A model generated the notes under the pieces. That model was not told where the DNA came from and did no database searches. It saw only the letters and a program-made list of their open reading frames with translations. This document shows positions 11,190 to 23,126 of a DNA stretch of 64,000 nucleotides, piece by piece. Position numbers and translations under genes: made by a program. Position 1 is the stretch's first letter; each line of letters opens with the position of its first letter. The stretch is from positions 682,001 to 746,000 of the forward strand of contig JAZGTN010000064.1 of the NCBI GenBank assembly GCA_037783415.1, written 5' to 3'. Source of the stretch: Leptasterias polaris (taxonomy: Eukaryota; Echinodermata; Asteroidea; Forcipulatida; Asteriidae).

Positions 11190-11900
11190 TAAATTATGGT
11201 TTATAAACCATGAAAATTGAATCATCATAAAACATGGTTTATAAACCATGGTTTATAAACCATGAAAACTGAAGCGTCATAAAACATGGTTTATAAACCA
11301 TGAAAATTTAAGAACTTTCAAAACATGGTTTATAAACCATAAAAATTTAAGCATAATAAAACATGGTTTACAAATCATGGTTTATAAACCATGAAAATTT
11401 AAGCACCTTCAAAACATGGTTTATAAACCATGAAAATTTAAGCACCTTCAAAACATGGTTTATAAACCATAAAAATTTAAGCATAATAAAACATGGTTTA
11501 CAAATCATGGTTTATAAACCATGAAAATTTAAGCACCTTCAAAACATGGTTTATAAACCATAACAATTTAAGCATCAAAACATGGTTTACAAATCATGGA
11601 TGATTCATGGTTTATAAACCATGAAAATTTAGGCATCCTCAATGGTTTATAAATCATGGTTTATAAACCATGAAAAGTGAAGCATCATAAAACATGGTTT
11701 ATAAACCATGAAAATCGTGTGTTCACAAATCATGGTTTATAAACCATAAAAACGTGTGTCACAAATCATGGTTTATAAACCATAAAAATCGTGTGTCACA
11801 AATCATGGTTTATAAACCATGAAAATCGTGTGTTCACAAATCATGGTTTATAAACCATAAAAAACGTGTGTCACAAATCATGGTTTATAAACCATAAAAA
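11190..11900. repeat. Tandem palindromes CATGGTTTATAAACCATG
   Basis: Roughly 20 copies of this 18-bp perfect palindrome, spaced by short AT-rich linkers (AAAATTTAAGCACCTTCAAA or AAAATCGTGTGTCACAAAT types). The linker changes from one type to the other near 11710, so the array grew in at least two phases. Confidence 0.9.
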
Positions 11901-11904
11901 ACCG

Positions 11905-12326
11905 TGTCCGAATTAACGGCTACAGCTACGGCTACGGCTACGGCTAGATTTCCGCGTCATCATGCGTTGAAGTATAGGACATCCTTAGCAACATCCTTAG
12001 CAACAGCCGTAGCTGTAGCTGTAGCCGCCAATTCGGATACGGCTCACATCGTCTCATTGAAACCTCCTTCCCAATTCTGATCGGTTCCCCATGCGAGCTA
12101 GCAATGATGTAATGCACCGCGTGCCATGCGGCATGCCGGCAGAGGCTCGAGGAAACCAATCACGAAGTAGTCTGGTTCCTAGACGACTCTTCTTAACAAT
12201 CTTAGAGACAAGTCGGAGTTTGTTTGCCCCATGCATTGCGGGCCCGGGAACAATTAAATGTGATGTGACAATGGCCGAAACAACAACAGACGTAGTCGTA
12301 GCTGTAGCCGTTAATTCGGACACGGT
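11905..12326. mobile_element. GTAGC-rich MITE inserted inside the palindromic element
   Basis: It starts CCGTGTCCGAATTAACGGCT and ends with the complementary sequence TTAATTCGGACACGG. A second inward-facing terminus at about 12001-12045 (GTAGCCGCCAATTCGGATAC) suggests a 140-bp copy inside or next to a larger one. The ends match the compact 129-bp element at 40070-40198. Confidence 0.65.
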
Positions 12327-12631
12327 TTTTTATGGTTTATAAACCATGATTTGAAAGTGCTTAAATTTTCATGGTTTATAAACCATGTTTTATGACGCTT
12401 CAATTTTCATGGTTTATAAACCATGGTTTATAAACCATGTTTTATGATGATTCAATTTTCATGGTTTATAAACCATAATTTATAAGCTTTGATTGTAAAT
12501 TTATGGTATGTAAACCACAAAATAAATTGACAGCACTTTCTATGGTTTACATCTAATTATTACAAACCATGGTAAAAACACGTCAAAAATACGCTAAACA
12601 ATTAATTGACAAACGGCGCCCCATACTGTGG

Positions 12632-12983
12632 AATGCCAATTGTTATTTTAACATTAAAAACCCCTAACTTATTTTATTCTCAAAGATGTAGAAGTAATGT
12701 ATACACACTCCTAAAGCCTTCACAAGGCATCTATACGCATTGACACTATGAAACATTATTGATGACCAGGGCACTCACCAAACACAAGTTTTAGTCTAAA
12801 AGCATTATAATGTATACGTACCAACAATTAGAGAAAAGATTAAAATGTGTGTATAAGAAAACACTTTATTCCGACCACTGCTCTTTACTCCGATCTTTTT
12901 TAAAGACGGGACATGTGTTGGTCTATGGCCGTAAAAAATGTACAAATTGCTACATAGCTGATCATGGATCATGCCTTTATTTT
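12632..12983. other. Unassigned spacer
   Basis: AT-rich DNA without repeats or gene signals, between the palindromic element and the minisatellite. Confidence 0.4.
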
Positions 12984-14030
12984 AGAGCATGCCCTCAGTC
13001 CAAGGAGCATACCCTCAGCTCATGGAGCTTACCCTGAGCTCATGGAGCATGCCCTCAGTCCAAGGAGCATACCCTCAGCTCATGGAGCATACCCTCAGCC
13101 AAAGGAGCATACCCTCAGCACAAGGAGCAAGTCCTTAGCTCATGGAGCATACCCTCAGCCAAAGGAGCATACCCTTAGCTCATGGAGCATACCCTTAGCT
13201 CATGGAGCATGCCCTCAGCCTAAGGAGCATACCCTCAGCTCATGGAACATACCCTTAGCTCATGGAGCATGCCCTCAGCCCAAGGAGCATACCCTCAGCT
13301 CATGGAGCATACCCTTAGCTCATGGAGCATACCCTCAGCCAAAGGAGCATACCCTCAGCTCATGGAGCATACCCTTAGCTCATGGAGCATGCCCTCAGCC
13401 CAAGGAGCATACCCTCAGCTCATGGAGCATACCCTTAGCCCATGGAGCATACCCTCAGCCAAAGGAGCATACCCTCGGCACAAGGAGCAAGTCCTTAGCT
13501 CATGGAGCATGCCCTCAGCCCAAGGAGCATACCCTCAGTTCATGGAGCATGCCCTCAGCCAAATGAGCATGCCCTTAGCTCATGTAGCATGCCCGCAGCC
13601 AAAGAAACATACCCTCACCTCATGGAGCATGCCCTCAGCCCAAGGAGCATACACTCAGTTCATGGAGCATGCCCTCAGCTCATGGAGCATGCCCGCAGCC
13701 AAAGGAACATACCCTCAGCTCATGGAGCATGCCCTCGGCTCATGGAACATGCCCTCAGCCAAAGGAGCATACCCTCAGCTCAGTAAGCATGCCCTCAGCT
13801 CATGGAGCTTACCCTTAGCTCATGGAGCATGCCCTCAGCCAAAGGAGCATACCCTCAGCTCATGGAGCATGCCCTCAGCTCATGGAGCTTACCCTTTAGC
13901 TCATGGAGCATGCCCTCAGCCAAAGGAGCATACCCTCAGCTCAGTAAGCATGCCCTCAGCCCGAGGAGCATTCTCTCAGCTCATGGAGCTTACCCTTTAG
14001 CTCATGGAGCAAGCCCTTAGCTCAGAATGG
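12984..14030. repeat. 20-bp minisatellite (GGAGCATACCCTCAGCTCAT unit)
   Basis: About 50 copies of a 20-bp unit. Variants alternate (CATG versus CAAG/AAAGG, GCATAC versus GCATGC), and 60-bp and larger blocks are repeated, so there is higher-order structure. Because 20 is not a multiple of 3, the same peptide cycle appears in several frames and gives open frames of 200 and 252 codons. These are most simply by-products of a stop-free repeat. Confidence 0.92.
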
Positions 14031-14520
14031 AGCAAACCTCCCATACTATATGGCTTTTGAACTTAATAATCAGTCACCAACTCAAGATTGTCAAAATCAG
14101 CGCCGAAACAAGGGTGGCAATTTAGGGAGGCTCAAGGGGTGCATAATTTTTGTCTACGGGGCACTTCTGGTCAATTAAAACAGTAATTTCGCTTGCATTT
14201 TTCTTAAGCAAGCCCCCTTTCAGCGCTCTTGTTATGCCATTTACCATTTTTATCTGCCGTGAGTGTAAAAAACATACATTCTCTGCGTGAAAATGGAAAA
14301 CATCTTTAGAAATTATCACATTAAAACTTAACATTTTACTCTTGTATTTTTTTATTTCAAACGTCCAGATTTCAAAAGGTGGGGCAGGCACCCATATTTT
14401 AAGGTCTGACACATCATTGAATTTGACAATAAAGTTGATATCAGCGGCGGATACAGGGGGGCGTGGGGGGCGCACGCCCCCCCCCCCTTTTGCTTGAGAA
14501 AAAAAAAAAAAAAAAAAAAG
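14031..14520. repeat. Degenerate dispersed repeat ending in poly-C and poly-A
   Basis: It contains TCCAGATTTCAAAAGG and GGGGCAGGCACCCAT, which resemble, in complement, the sequence near 27350-27430. It ends GGATACAGGGGGGCGTGGGG with a C tract and an A tract at about 14498-14519. A minus-strand 117-codon frame (14122-14475) overlaps it but shows no domain. Confidence 0.45.
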
Positions 14521-14880
14521 ACACCATCAAGGAGAAAAGTGATGGAGAGACAAAATTAATGACTAAGGCCCTACCTAGTATTTTATTTCAAAAAAGCTAC
14601 TAAAAATCCGTACCTCGTACACTTTGTTTCATTTGTGGACCACTATTATTTCACTGACAGACATTGTCTGACGTGAATCTTGTGTACTGTGTGGAAAGCG
14701 TGTTTTTCTCACACACTGAACATGCCTGGCGCGGGGATCCGGGGGCGTGAAGATCATTCACCCGCAGCTTGAGTCGACCATATACCTGTGTTGTACATTG
14801 TGCAAAGAAGTTTCTGGATGGAAAGTCAGCACTCGCGCGCGCTAAATACAATGTGACTTTTACAATACGAACTTCGGAAA
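14521..14880. other. Unassigned spacer
   Basis: No gene or repeat was recognised before the fold-back element. Confidence 0.35.
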
Positions 14881-14892
14881 CTAGTGAAGACA

Positions 14893-15954
14893 TAGCCCCA
14901 TGAATAGGGATAATCTACTTCGTATCCTTGGCCCAGTGCATCCTTTTTTCTGTGGCCGATTTAATTTTTAATCCAGGTTATGAAACGTACCGATCGAATG
15001 CTACTGTACTAATTGTAGAAGGCCCTAATGCTGAATTGTTTTTTTTTTTAACATCACAGATCTTTTGGGAAAATTGTTTGCTTTTCGAGTCGCGAGTGTG
15101 ATTTTTCTCCCACTTATTAACTTGCGGGAAAACCATTGTCAGGTTCCCTCAACAATCCACAACAGTTAGACGATCAACTGCTGATATTTAATGGGGACCA
15201 GACTGATTTAGTCAGCGCGCCGAGGGCAATCAAGGTTTTGTGAAATACGTGTAATGCTGTGCGCATCTCACGCCCGTCTGCGCAAAGATATAGACCTTTC
15301 TTTTGTTGATAAACAAAGTGCGCCGGTTGGCATGGACGGCCGAATGTTGGCAAAACATTCAATCGTGTTAAAAAATGTTGTGACCAAATTCAACATTTTC
15401 TGTAAAGATTCATGAACGGAAATACCTTCCATGATTGGTTGATTTGTTTCCAACAAATTCAACACTATTTTTGAATATTTTGTGTAACACTGCTACAAAC
15501 TGTGATGTGGCAATCTGTTTTTGATTTGCAGTTATGGCTTTCCATAGTTTTTCAACCTGGGTTGGCAAAAACTCGGGCTGTGACGTTGCAAAAGAAAGGT
15601 CTATACTATGCTCAGCGCGTTATGTAAATCAGTCTGGTCCCCATAGATAGTTTAAATGTTGTGAAATTGTTAAGGGAACCCAACTAGGTTCTCGCGCAAG
15701 TTGTTAATACGCGTTATCAAAAAATTCACTCTCGCGACAAGAAAGGCAATCAATTTTCCCCAAAAAATCTGTGATGTTTTAAAAAAAGGTTTAGCATTTG
15801 GGCTTTCTACAAGTAGGCCTACAGTAGCATTCGATCGGTAAGTTTCATAACCCGGATTAAAAACTACATCGGGCACAAAAATAGGATTGCAATGGTGCTT
15901 AGGCCCAATTGGCAAGGATACGAACGAAGTGGATTGGCCCTACTCATGGGGCTA
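14893..15954. mobile_element. 1.06-kb fold-back element, TAG-terminal, 9-bp target duplication
   Basis: The termini read TAGCCCCATGAATAGGG and, in complement, TAGCCCCATGAGTAGGG. The arms stay complementary for more than 300 bp and include TGGGGACCAGACTGATTTA and its partner near 15620. GTGAAGACA flanks both ends (14884-14892, 15955-15963). The flanking match extends to 15 bp (CTAGTGAAGACATAG) because the TAG/CTA of the termini adjoin it, so either a 9-bp or a longer duplication can be argued. No coding frame. Confidence 0.82.
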
Positions 15955-15963
15955 GTGAAGACA

Positions 15964-16790
15964 TAGCATCGTATAATCATGGTGTCTCACTCTGTTTAGA
16001 AAATCGTATAGTCAAGAAAGAGGGTAAATATCCGTTGTGTTTCTTTCAAACTAGTCATTATCAATTGTGCAGATAGTACAACGATGTAGGGCTGGGGGAG
16101 GGGGCTAGGCCTCTAGTAGGCCTACCCTCACCTTGTCGTACATTAATGTTATTGTTGCTCGATCGCGCTGTCACTGAAGACAAGCACAGCTTGTTATTTT
16201 GTGTCACATTCTAATCCTCAAGTATGTGAAAACTAAATGACAAAGAGACCCTATTTGGTTATTTATATTAAAAAAGCACTATCGTTTAACTCGCCAACAG
16301 TTTTTCCCCCTGAATAAGTATAAGTTGTAGCCTGCATTTTGATTTTATAACTCAGGATGGCCGATTCAAATCGATGACTCCCAACTCGAAAATGTTTTAA
16401 TAATGATCTTGCAAAAACAAAATTGGTTTAAGTGGTCAGATATTGCATGAGATCGTACCACAGAGCATCTAAAATCTAGTTTCGTAGCATTGCGGGCCCC
16501 GGAACCGGCCCATGCCGTTAGGGGTTCGCATTATGCGCTCGTAGGCGCCACAAATTGCATTCACCATTTGCTGCTTGGTAAATTTTCACGCCCCCACCCG
16601 TTTGGAAAATCCTGGATCCGCCCCTGGATATCATCTGTACTCCTGGCATAAGGTGGTCGTACTCTTTTAGCATAGCAAAAAAACATAAAGGTGAAAAACG
16701 GACATAACATCCCTCTAACCAACATTTAATTTTCTTCCACAAAATTACTACCCTGGCAATGAGAAACTACAACAAAATATATTACTCTTT
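15964..16790. other. Unassigned DNA with degenerate repeat remnants
   Basis: The stretch 16490-16740 has GATCCGCCCCTGG and a C-rich block resembling the ends of dispersed echinoderm-type repeats. Nothing else is recognisable. Confidence 0.35.
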
Positions 16791-16795
16791 GATTG

Positions 16796-16942
16796 AACAC
16801 GGTGACCGATCCCCGTTCAAACTACATCAGACAAAAATGGGGAGTGCCAGTCCAAACTATATCAGGCTTAATGAAGAAAGTCAGTCCAACTCATATACAG
16901 ATTATATGAGGAGTGCACGTCCAAACAAAGATATAGACTAAA
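16796..16942. repeat. Diverged copies of the 32/35-bp satellite
   Basis: Four degraded units of the CAAACTAYATCAGAC...GGGGAGTGCCAGTC type, clearly related to the satellite at 19832-25124 but outside the main array. Confidence 0.65.
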
Positions 16943-18025
16943 CAACAATAATAATAACTAGTGATTCAGTTTTGGTTAATTACAAAAACAAGGTGTTCGT
17001 GGTAAGTGATTGTATGAATTGGTGGCGACATTTTACCTTATCAATCCAATGTCTGGCTAATGAGTTATAAGTTTTTCAAACAATTAACATCAACTTCCGG
17101 TATGAACCAGAAGTCAAGGTTAAATGGGGTTCATATTTTGTGTAGCACTTGTTGACATTTTGAAGACCTTTCTGATGACGTAGAGATTGTAAAAATCCAA
17201 AGTGTGGTTCAGGAGTTATTATTTTTCAAATATAAGATTTCATCTTCCTGTTTGAACCAGAAGTCAAGGTCAAATGGGGTCGCATTCTGTGAACCGTTTC
17301 TTAAGTTGTGACATACTTTTCCAATTATGTATAGATTGAAAAAATCCAATATGTGGTTCAGAAGTCAACTTCCGGTTTGAACAGGAAGGCAATGTCAAAT
17401 AAGGTCAAACTGTGAAGCGTTTGTTAAGTTTTAAAATCCCTATCTGATGACGTAGAGATAATAAACAACCAAGTGGATGATACCCATGCCTACATCCTTA
17501 AGGACTGTGAAGGGGTACCCTGTTTCAGCCCCAGGAGTAGGAGGCAACGTGCCCCTGGTGTCAATTGATTTGGGTCGATAGCCCCAATCAATTATGTGTA
17601 GCCCTCACCTTGAGTGGCCGTCCGTGGCCTTGTGAGTTGGGCGACATCTCATAAAATAAAAAAAAAAATAAAAAATGTGTGTTTCATCTTCCTCTTTGAA
17701 CCGGAAGTCAAGGTCAAATGGGCTCGCATTATCGTTGTGTACCGTTTTTTAAGTTCCGGCATACTTGTCCATATATGTATAGATTATAAAAATCCACTGT
17801 GTGGTTCAGAGGTTATGATTTTTTCAAATATAACGTTTCAACTTCCGGTTTGAACCGGAAGGCAATGTCAAATGAGGTCACACTTGGTATAGCGTTGGTG
17901 AAGTCTTCGGAGTCCTTTCTGATGATACAAAATTGTGCCGTCTTCATAATGAGGTTCAATTGTCTGATGAGTTTCAAGGTTCAATTCAGTTTCAATCTTG
18001 AGTTATGCTGCTGATAAGAGTTCCG

Positions 18026-18060
18026 AGGAAGAAGAAGAAGAAGAAGAAGAAGAAGAAGAG
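18026..18060. repeat. (GAA)n microsatellite
   Basis: About eleven GAA units on the plus strand inside the 150-bp repeat region. Confidence 0.9.
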
Positions 18061-18092
18061 GGAGAAAAAAACCAAAACCAGAACAATATCAA

Positions 18093-18214
18093 GAGGTGTT
18101 CGTGCATGTATTGCACGAAGACCTTAATTCAAGAGGTGTCGTGCACATTTTGCACGAACACCTAAAAGCAGAACAAAAACAAGATGTGTTCGTGCACATC
18201 TTGCACGAACACCT
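18093..18214. repeat. Three tandem hairpin units with TTCGTGCA/TGCACGAA arms
   Basis: Units at 18093-18125, 18130-18163 and 18180-18214 each read AGGTGTTCGTGCA, a short loop, then TGCACGAACACCT or close variants. The linkers contain AGAACA. Each unit can form a stem of about 13 bp. Confidence 0.8.
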
Positions 18215-19663
18215 AAAAACAGAACACTAGAGAATCAGTTTTTGCTAATTACAGGTGTTCGTAGTGAGTGATTGAATGAATTGGTGACGACATTTTACCT
18301 TATAAATCTAAGGACTGGTTCAGGGGTTATGAGTTTTTCAAACAATAAACATCAACTTCCGGTATGAACCGGAAGTCAATGTCAAATGGGGGTCACAATT
18401 TGTGTAGCGCTTGTTGAGATTTTGAAGACCTTTGTAATGACGCAGAGATTGTAAAAATCCAAAGTGTGGTTCAGGAGTTATTATTTTTTCAAATATTAAA
18501 TTTCATCTTCCTGTTTGAACCGGAAAGCAAGGTCAAATAAGATCAAATTTTGTAGCGTTGGTGAAGTCTTTGGAGTCCTTTCTGATGACAAATAGATTGT
18601 ACAAATTCAATATGTGGTTCAGGAGTTATGATTTTGTTACGTTAATTTTAACTTCGGACTTGAACCGGAAGTCAAGGTCAAACGGGGTCACATAATGTGT
18701 AGCGCGTGATAAGTTGATTAAGAACTTTCAGATGATGTATGGATTGTAAAAATTCAATGTGTGGTTCAGGAGTTATACATTTTTCAAATCGTAGATGGAA
18801 TATCGGGGGGGGGCAATATAAGTTGAAACACCGATGCGAAATGTATTTCTACATGTAGCTACACAGTACAAATATACGCACATGTAAAGTAAAGCACACA
18901 TGCAATGTGCGTGTACAGGTTTAGCATGTGTTACACTATCGCGCGTTGTCAATGAGTGGGTCAACAGGTACACTTGTCCTTTTTTGACCAGATGTAAAGG
19001 TCAAAATATGTTATCTTTGTGCAAAAGTTTGAGCAGGCTTAACATTCTACAGCCTGATACAAAAATTATGCTAAAATGATAAGTAGTTTTTAAGATATGA
19101 ATAAGATAAGATATTTTGCAATTTTCAACTTCCGATTTGAACCGGAAGTCAAGGTCAAAGAGGGTAATGTTTTGGGCAGCGTTTGTTGAACGTTTAACGA
19201 CCTATCCGATGGTGTGTAGATTGTAAAAATCCAGCATGTGGTTCACGAGTTCACTTTTTACAATTAATAAACTTTGAATTATTGCAATTTGATACCTGAT
19301 GACGTCATCATGACATCATCAATTTTTTTTAGTCTTGATATTGAGGTTCAATTGTCTGATGAGTTTCAAAGTTAAAATAAATTTTAATCTTGAGTTCTGC
19401 CCCGAAAGTGACTTTTTAAAGGAAAAAAATAAATTAAACTTTGACCTTTCGGTAGACCGGAAGTGAAGGTCATACGATATTTGCGGAAACTTGTCAAATG
19501 TTGCCCCTGTCTTGATCTATCAGATGCCCAACTATAAACATCATAGCTGTCAAATTTAATGAGATATAACGAATAGCAAATGGTCATTTTCAACTTTAAA
19601 AACCTTGTAGATCGACACCTGATGACGTCATCATGATGACATTGTTTAAGTGCCCCCCTCATG

Positions 19664-19831
19664 TTAAAGGGACACGTTGCCTTGGATTGGGCGAGTTGGT
19701 CTATGAAAAGCGTTTGTAACCGTTTGTTCTAAAATGCATATGGTTAGAATGATGTTTTAAAAGTAGAATATAATGATCCACAAAAGTATGCCTCGAAATT
19801 GCGTGGTTTTCCTTTTACATCGCGAACTTTA
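19664..19831 (-). mobile_element. Fragment of TTAA-ended dispersed repeat
   Basis: It starts TTAAAGGGACACGTTGCCTT and matches, in complement, about 972-1138. The opposite end is not recognisable; the satellite begins directly after it. Confidence 0.6.
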
Positions 19832-20840
19832 CAGTCCAACCTAGATACAGACCAAATGAGCAATGCCATTCCAACCTAGATACAGACCAATGAGGAGTGC
19901 CTGTCCAATCTAGATACAGACCAATGAGGAGGGCTAATCCAACCTAGATACAGACCAAATGAGGAGTGCCAGTCCAACCTAGATACAGACCAAATGAGGT
20001 GTGCCAGTCCAACCTATAGATACTGACCAAATGAGGAGGCCTAGACCAACCTAGATACAGACCGAATGAGGTGTGCCAGTCTAACCTAGATACAGACCAA
20101 ATGAGGAGTGCCAGTCCAACCTAGATACAGACCAAATGAGGAGGGCTAGTCCAACCTAGATACAGACCAATGACGACGGGCAACCAATGAATTTCAGAAC
20201 GAATGAAGTGTAAAATGCTTATATCGATACAGACCAAAATGAGGCATGCCTGTTCAAACTAGATCAGCCCAAATGTGGCAGGTCAGTTCAACTTTTGAAC
20301 CAAATTAGGTGTGCTAGTTCAACCTAGAATAAGACCAAATGAGGTGTGCCAGTCCAACCTAGATACAGACCAAATTGAGGAGTGCCAGTCCAACCTAGAT
20401 ACAGACAAAAATGAGCAGTGCCAGTCCACCCTAGATCTGAGCAAATGAGGGGTGCCAGTCCAACGATACAGACCAAATGAGGAGTGGCAGTCCAACCTAG
20501 ATACAGACTACATGAGGAGAGCCAGTCCAACCTAGATACAGAACAAATGAGGAGTGCCAGTCCAACGATACAGACCAAATGAGGAGTGCCAGTCCAACGA
20601 TACAGACCAAATGAGGAGTGCCAGTCCAACGATACAGACCAAATGAGGAGTGCCAGTCCAACGATACAGACCAAATGAGGAGTGCCAGTCCAACCTAGAT
20701 ACAGACCAAATGAGGAGTGCCAGTCCAACGATACAGACCAAATGAGGAGTGCCAGTCCAACGATACAGACCAAATGAGGAGTACCAGTCCAACCCAGATA
20801 CAGACCAATGAGGAGTGCCAGTCCAACCCAGATACAGACC
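19832..20840. repeat. 32/35-bp satellite, left segment
   Basis: Some 30 copies of AGATACAGACCAAATGAGGA plus GTGCCAGTCCAACC. A 35-bp form (AACCTAGATACAG) dominates the left part and a 32-bp form (AACGATACAG) the right, so the variants are spatially segregated. Minus-strand open frames here repeat a short W-rich peptide only because the unit lacks stops. Confidence 0.92.
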
Positions 20841-22111
20841 TTAAATTTTATTTAACGTCGTACGGACGGAAAAGTGTGGAGTTTTGTCAACGACTACAGG
20901 ACGTTGCGTTATGACGTTTTATAATTATAACGTTGTGACAACGTAAAAACTGCACTTTAAAAAAAGGTAACTTCCTGACGTAAATATATTGTTTTACTGA
21001 CGTTTTTCAATTAAGTACAAATCGTTTATATTATATTATAGTTTCATGAATATTAGTAATTAATATATATCAACATGATCAACGAATTACTTTCAACGAT
21101 ATAAACTTACCAGTAGGCCGTTACTACTCGTTGCGGTTGCCTGACTTAACTGCACCTGTATACTATACATTGTACAGCATGTACTATAAATACAGACCAA
21201 CTTCTTGCTTTGGCAGTCATGGGTGTGTAATTTTACTAAAGTTTTTCAATTTTTTTAATATTTTTGAAAGTAAAATTACATTTAATTTGTGACTAAATCC
21301 TCTGATAGTTTAGACAATTAATACCTAGTTCATAAATTTGGCAAATTTCTTGAAATTTGTTGTAGATATTTTACACTAAGCCAAATCTACTAATTCGCAT
21401 ATGTGATATTTACGTTGTCATAACGTTATCAATATTTATATTTATAGACATGCATAATTTCGCGCGCTGCTATTACTGCGGCAAGTGAGCATATGATACC
21501 TGAACGGAATCGTAGGTCTTTGTTTTACAAAACAGAAGCAATTACAAAACACATTTAAAATTACCCGAAAGATACTTAATGTTCAGGTATGTTGTTATGA
21601 AGTTAGACGTGACCTGACAAAACACAGCATTCCGGTAACTTTGTGAAAAGCAACCTTCCCACAACGTAATAAGAGGACGAAAAATACGACAGTAACATGA
21701 CAAAACTGCAACATTCAAGCAACGTTGCAAACAAAAGTTAACGCGACTTTATTTAGACATTGTGAAGATACATAGTCATAACGTTGAATTAATGTTGTTA
21801 GGTAACTGACAAAACCACAACGCTCAGGTAACGTATTGAAAGGTCTGTCTCATTAGTGAACGTAAGGGACGGACGTAAACTTAAAATGGACGTATGGTAA
21901 CGTTCGGGTTTGATATTTGATTGGTCACCCGATTTTCTTACACCAGGAGCACTGCCTGTCACCTCATTACTGTTGGACGCATGCAAAGCTGCATTGTCTG
22001 AGAGGTGGTCGGACACGCCCCCGTTCACTGAGAGGCACCTATAGCCCTATTGTGCGTATTACATAAGAGATGTGTGGTCGTGGACAGTGGAAAAGCTTGC
22101 TATTCAAATTG

Positions 22112-22170
22112 AATTTACAGCTCAGTTGGTTAAGCCGGAGGTCGTTGGTTCAACCCCAAATTGAACTGAG
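22112..22170 (+). repeat. tRNA-derived SINE head fragment
   Basis: Contains AGCTCAGTTGGTTAAG (A-box-like) and GGAGGTCGTTGGTTCAACCC (B-box-like), with the anticodon arm missing. Related to the SINE at 38317. Confidence 0.6.
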
Positions 22171-23126
22171 TGACATTTATTGTTGTAATCTCATGACGTT
22201 TAGACTATATAGGCCTAGTTTTATTACATTATTTGGGTAGTAGTCGAAGTATTTTACACCATTATGGCGAACATGACTGTTAGTGCCGCCCGTCGCCGGC
22301 GACGCATTTGGTCCATTTTTGCGCTTATTTGTTTTTTGTGCGCACCATTTTTTAATATTTGGGTCGACTATTTTTCTTCTTTTCTGATTTTGGGGACTTT
22401 TTTAAAATTGTAGTTTATTTATTTATTATAAATTTATATATTTATTTTTCGGGGCGTCCGCCCCGCCCCTCCCCTGAGTACATTGTGTACCCCACCGACC
22501 CCCCCCCCCCCCACCCCAACTCAAGTAACTAAGGGGATGCATGCACGTTCTGATTTTCTATGGGGAGGGGCTGTTTTACAAGCAAAATTCGGGTGTGAAA
22601 TCCCCTAGAAATTGAACATTGGGAATCAATATTAAGATCACTTCCCCATTCTAGAAAACAAAGAAAGGGGTACAATTTTTAAGATGTATGCTCGAGACGG
22701 AGATACCTGGCACGAGATTGAGTTTATATTCTATCAGAAGGTGGTGGAAGGTCGTCTTGAAAGTTGTCCATAATATTGTAGAGGTAGATAATGTTTGCTT
22801 TTCGTAATTCATTTGTATCATGAATGATATTGCCGTTGCAGCACTTTCAATGTAATTGTGGAATTCTTATTTAAAAATGTTCTTATTCTGTGATTGGCCA
22901 TTTGTAAAACGCGTCTAATTTACCCTTTCCAACCACCGGGATTAGGCTACTATTAAGAAAGACAGCCACATTGTTCCCACCCAAATGGGCAATCTTGTGC
23001 AAGCGAATTCTATTATCCAGTGCAAAGTTCATTGTTATATGGCCCACCTCTTATTCAGAACTTGGCATACGCAAAACGGAACAATTAGGTACCCACGTGA
23101 CATGTACAGGCCAGTCAGATTTGGCC

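Larger units (their letters stand above)
11047..12625. mobile_element. 1.58-kb TIR element with palindromic internal arrays, 6-bp target duplication
   Basis: The arms begin TATGGGGCGCCGTTTGTCAA and its complement, and stay complementary for roughly 250-300 bp into arrays of CATGGTTTATAAACCATG. CTGTGG flanks both ends exactly (11041-11046, 12626-12631). The left arm carries about 20 palindrome units (11100-11900) and the right arm far fewer (12330-12480). A GC-rich insert (11905-12326) separates them. No protein is evident. Confidence 0.87.
16960..19640. repeat. Diverged approximately 150-bp tandem repeat with ACTTCCGG palindromes
   Basis: Roughly ten units, each with a version of AACTTCCGGTTTGAACCGG followed by AAGTCAAGGTCAAATGGGGT, then TGTGTAGCGYTTGTTRAG, GATTGTAAAAATCCA and TGTGGTTCAGGAGTTAT. 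Good copies lie near 17100, 17250, 17700, 17850, 18360, 18520, 18660 and 19140. Two copies of an end block (GAGGTTCAATTGTCTGATGA, about 17950 and 19340) suggest that a larger unit was itself duplicated. A related repeat occurs at 59930-60520. Confidence 0.8.

Noticed and set aside
12964..14000. Possible secreted or structural repeat protein (MEH-SSWS-PSA cycles)
   Set aside because: A 20-bp unit without stops yields this in several frames. Block variants change frame freely with no sign of codon constraint.
14122..14475. 117-codon minus-strand gene
   Set aside because: It overlaps a degenerate dispersed repeat with poly-C and poly-A ends; no domain, no splice signals.
19310..19640. TGACGTCA words as CRE enhancers
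   Set aside because: They fall at the ends of duplicated repeat units (GATGACGTCATCATGA), so the repetition is explained by the repeat; no promoter context.
20324..20914. Minus-strand frames of up to 149 codons rich in Trp, Leu and Ser (satellite)
   Set aside because: They are read-outs of the 32/35-bp satellite. The same peptide appears in several frames and breaks whenever the unit length varies.
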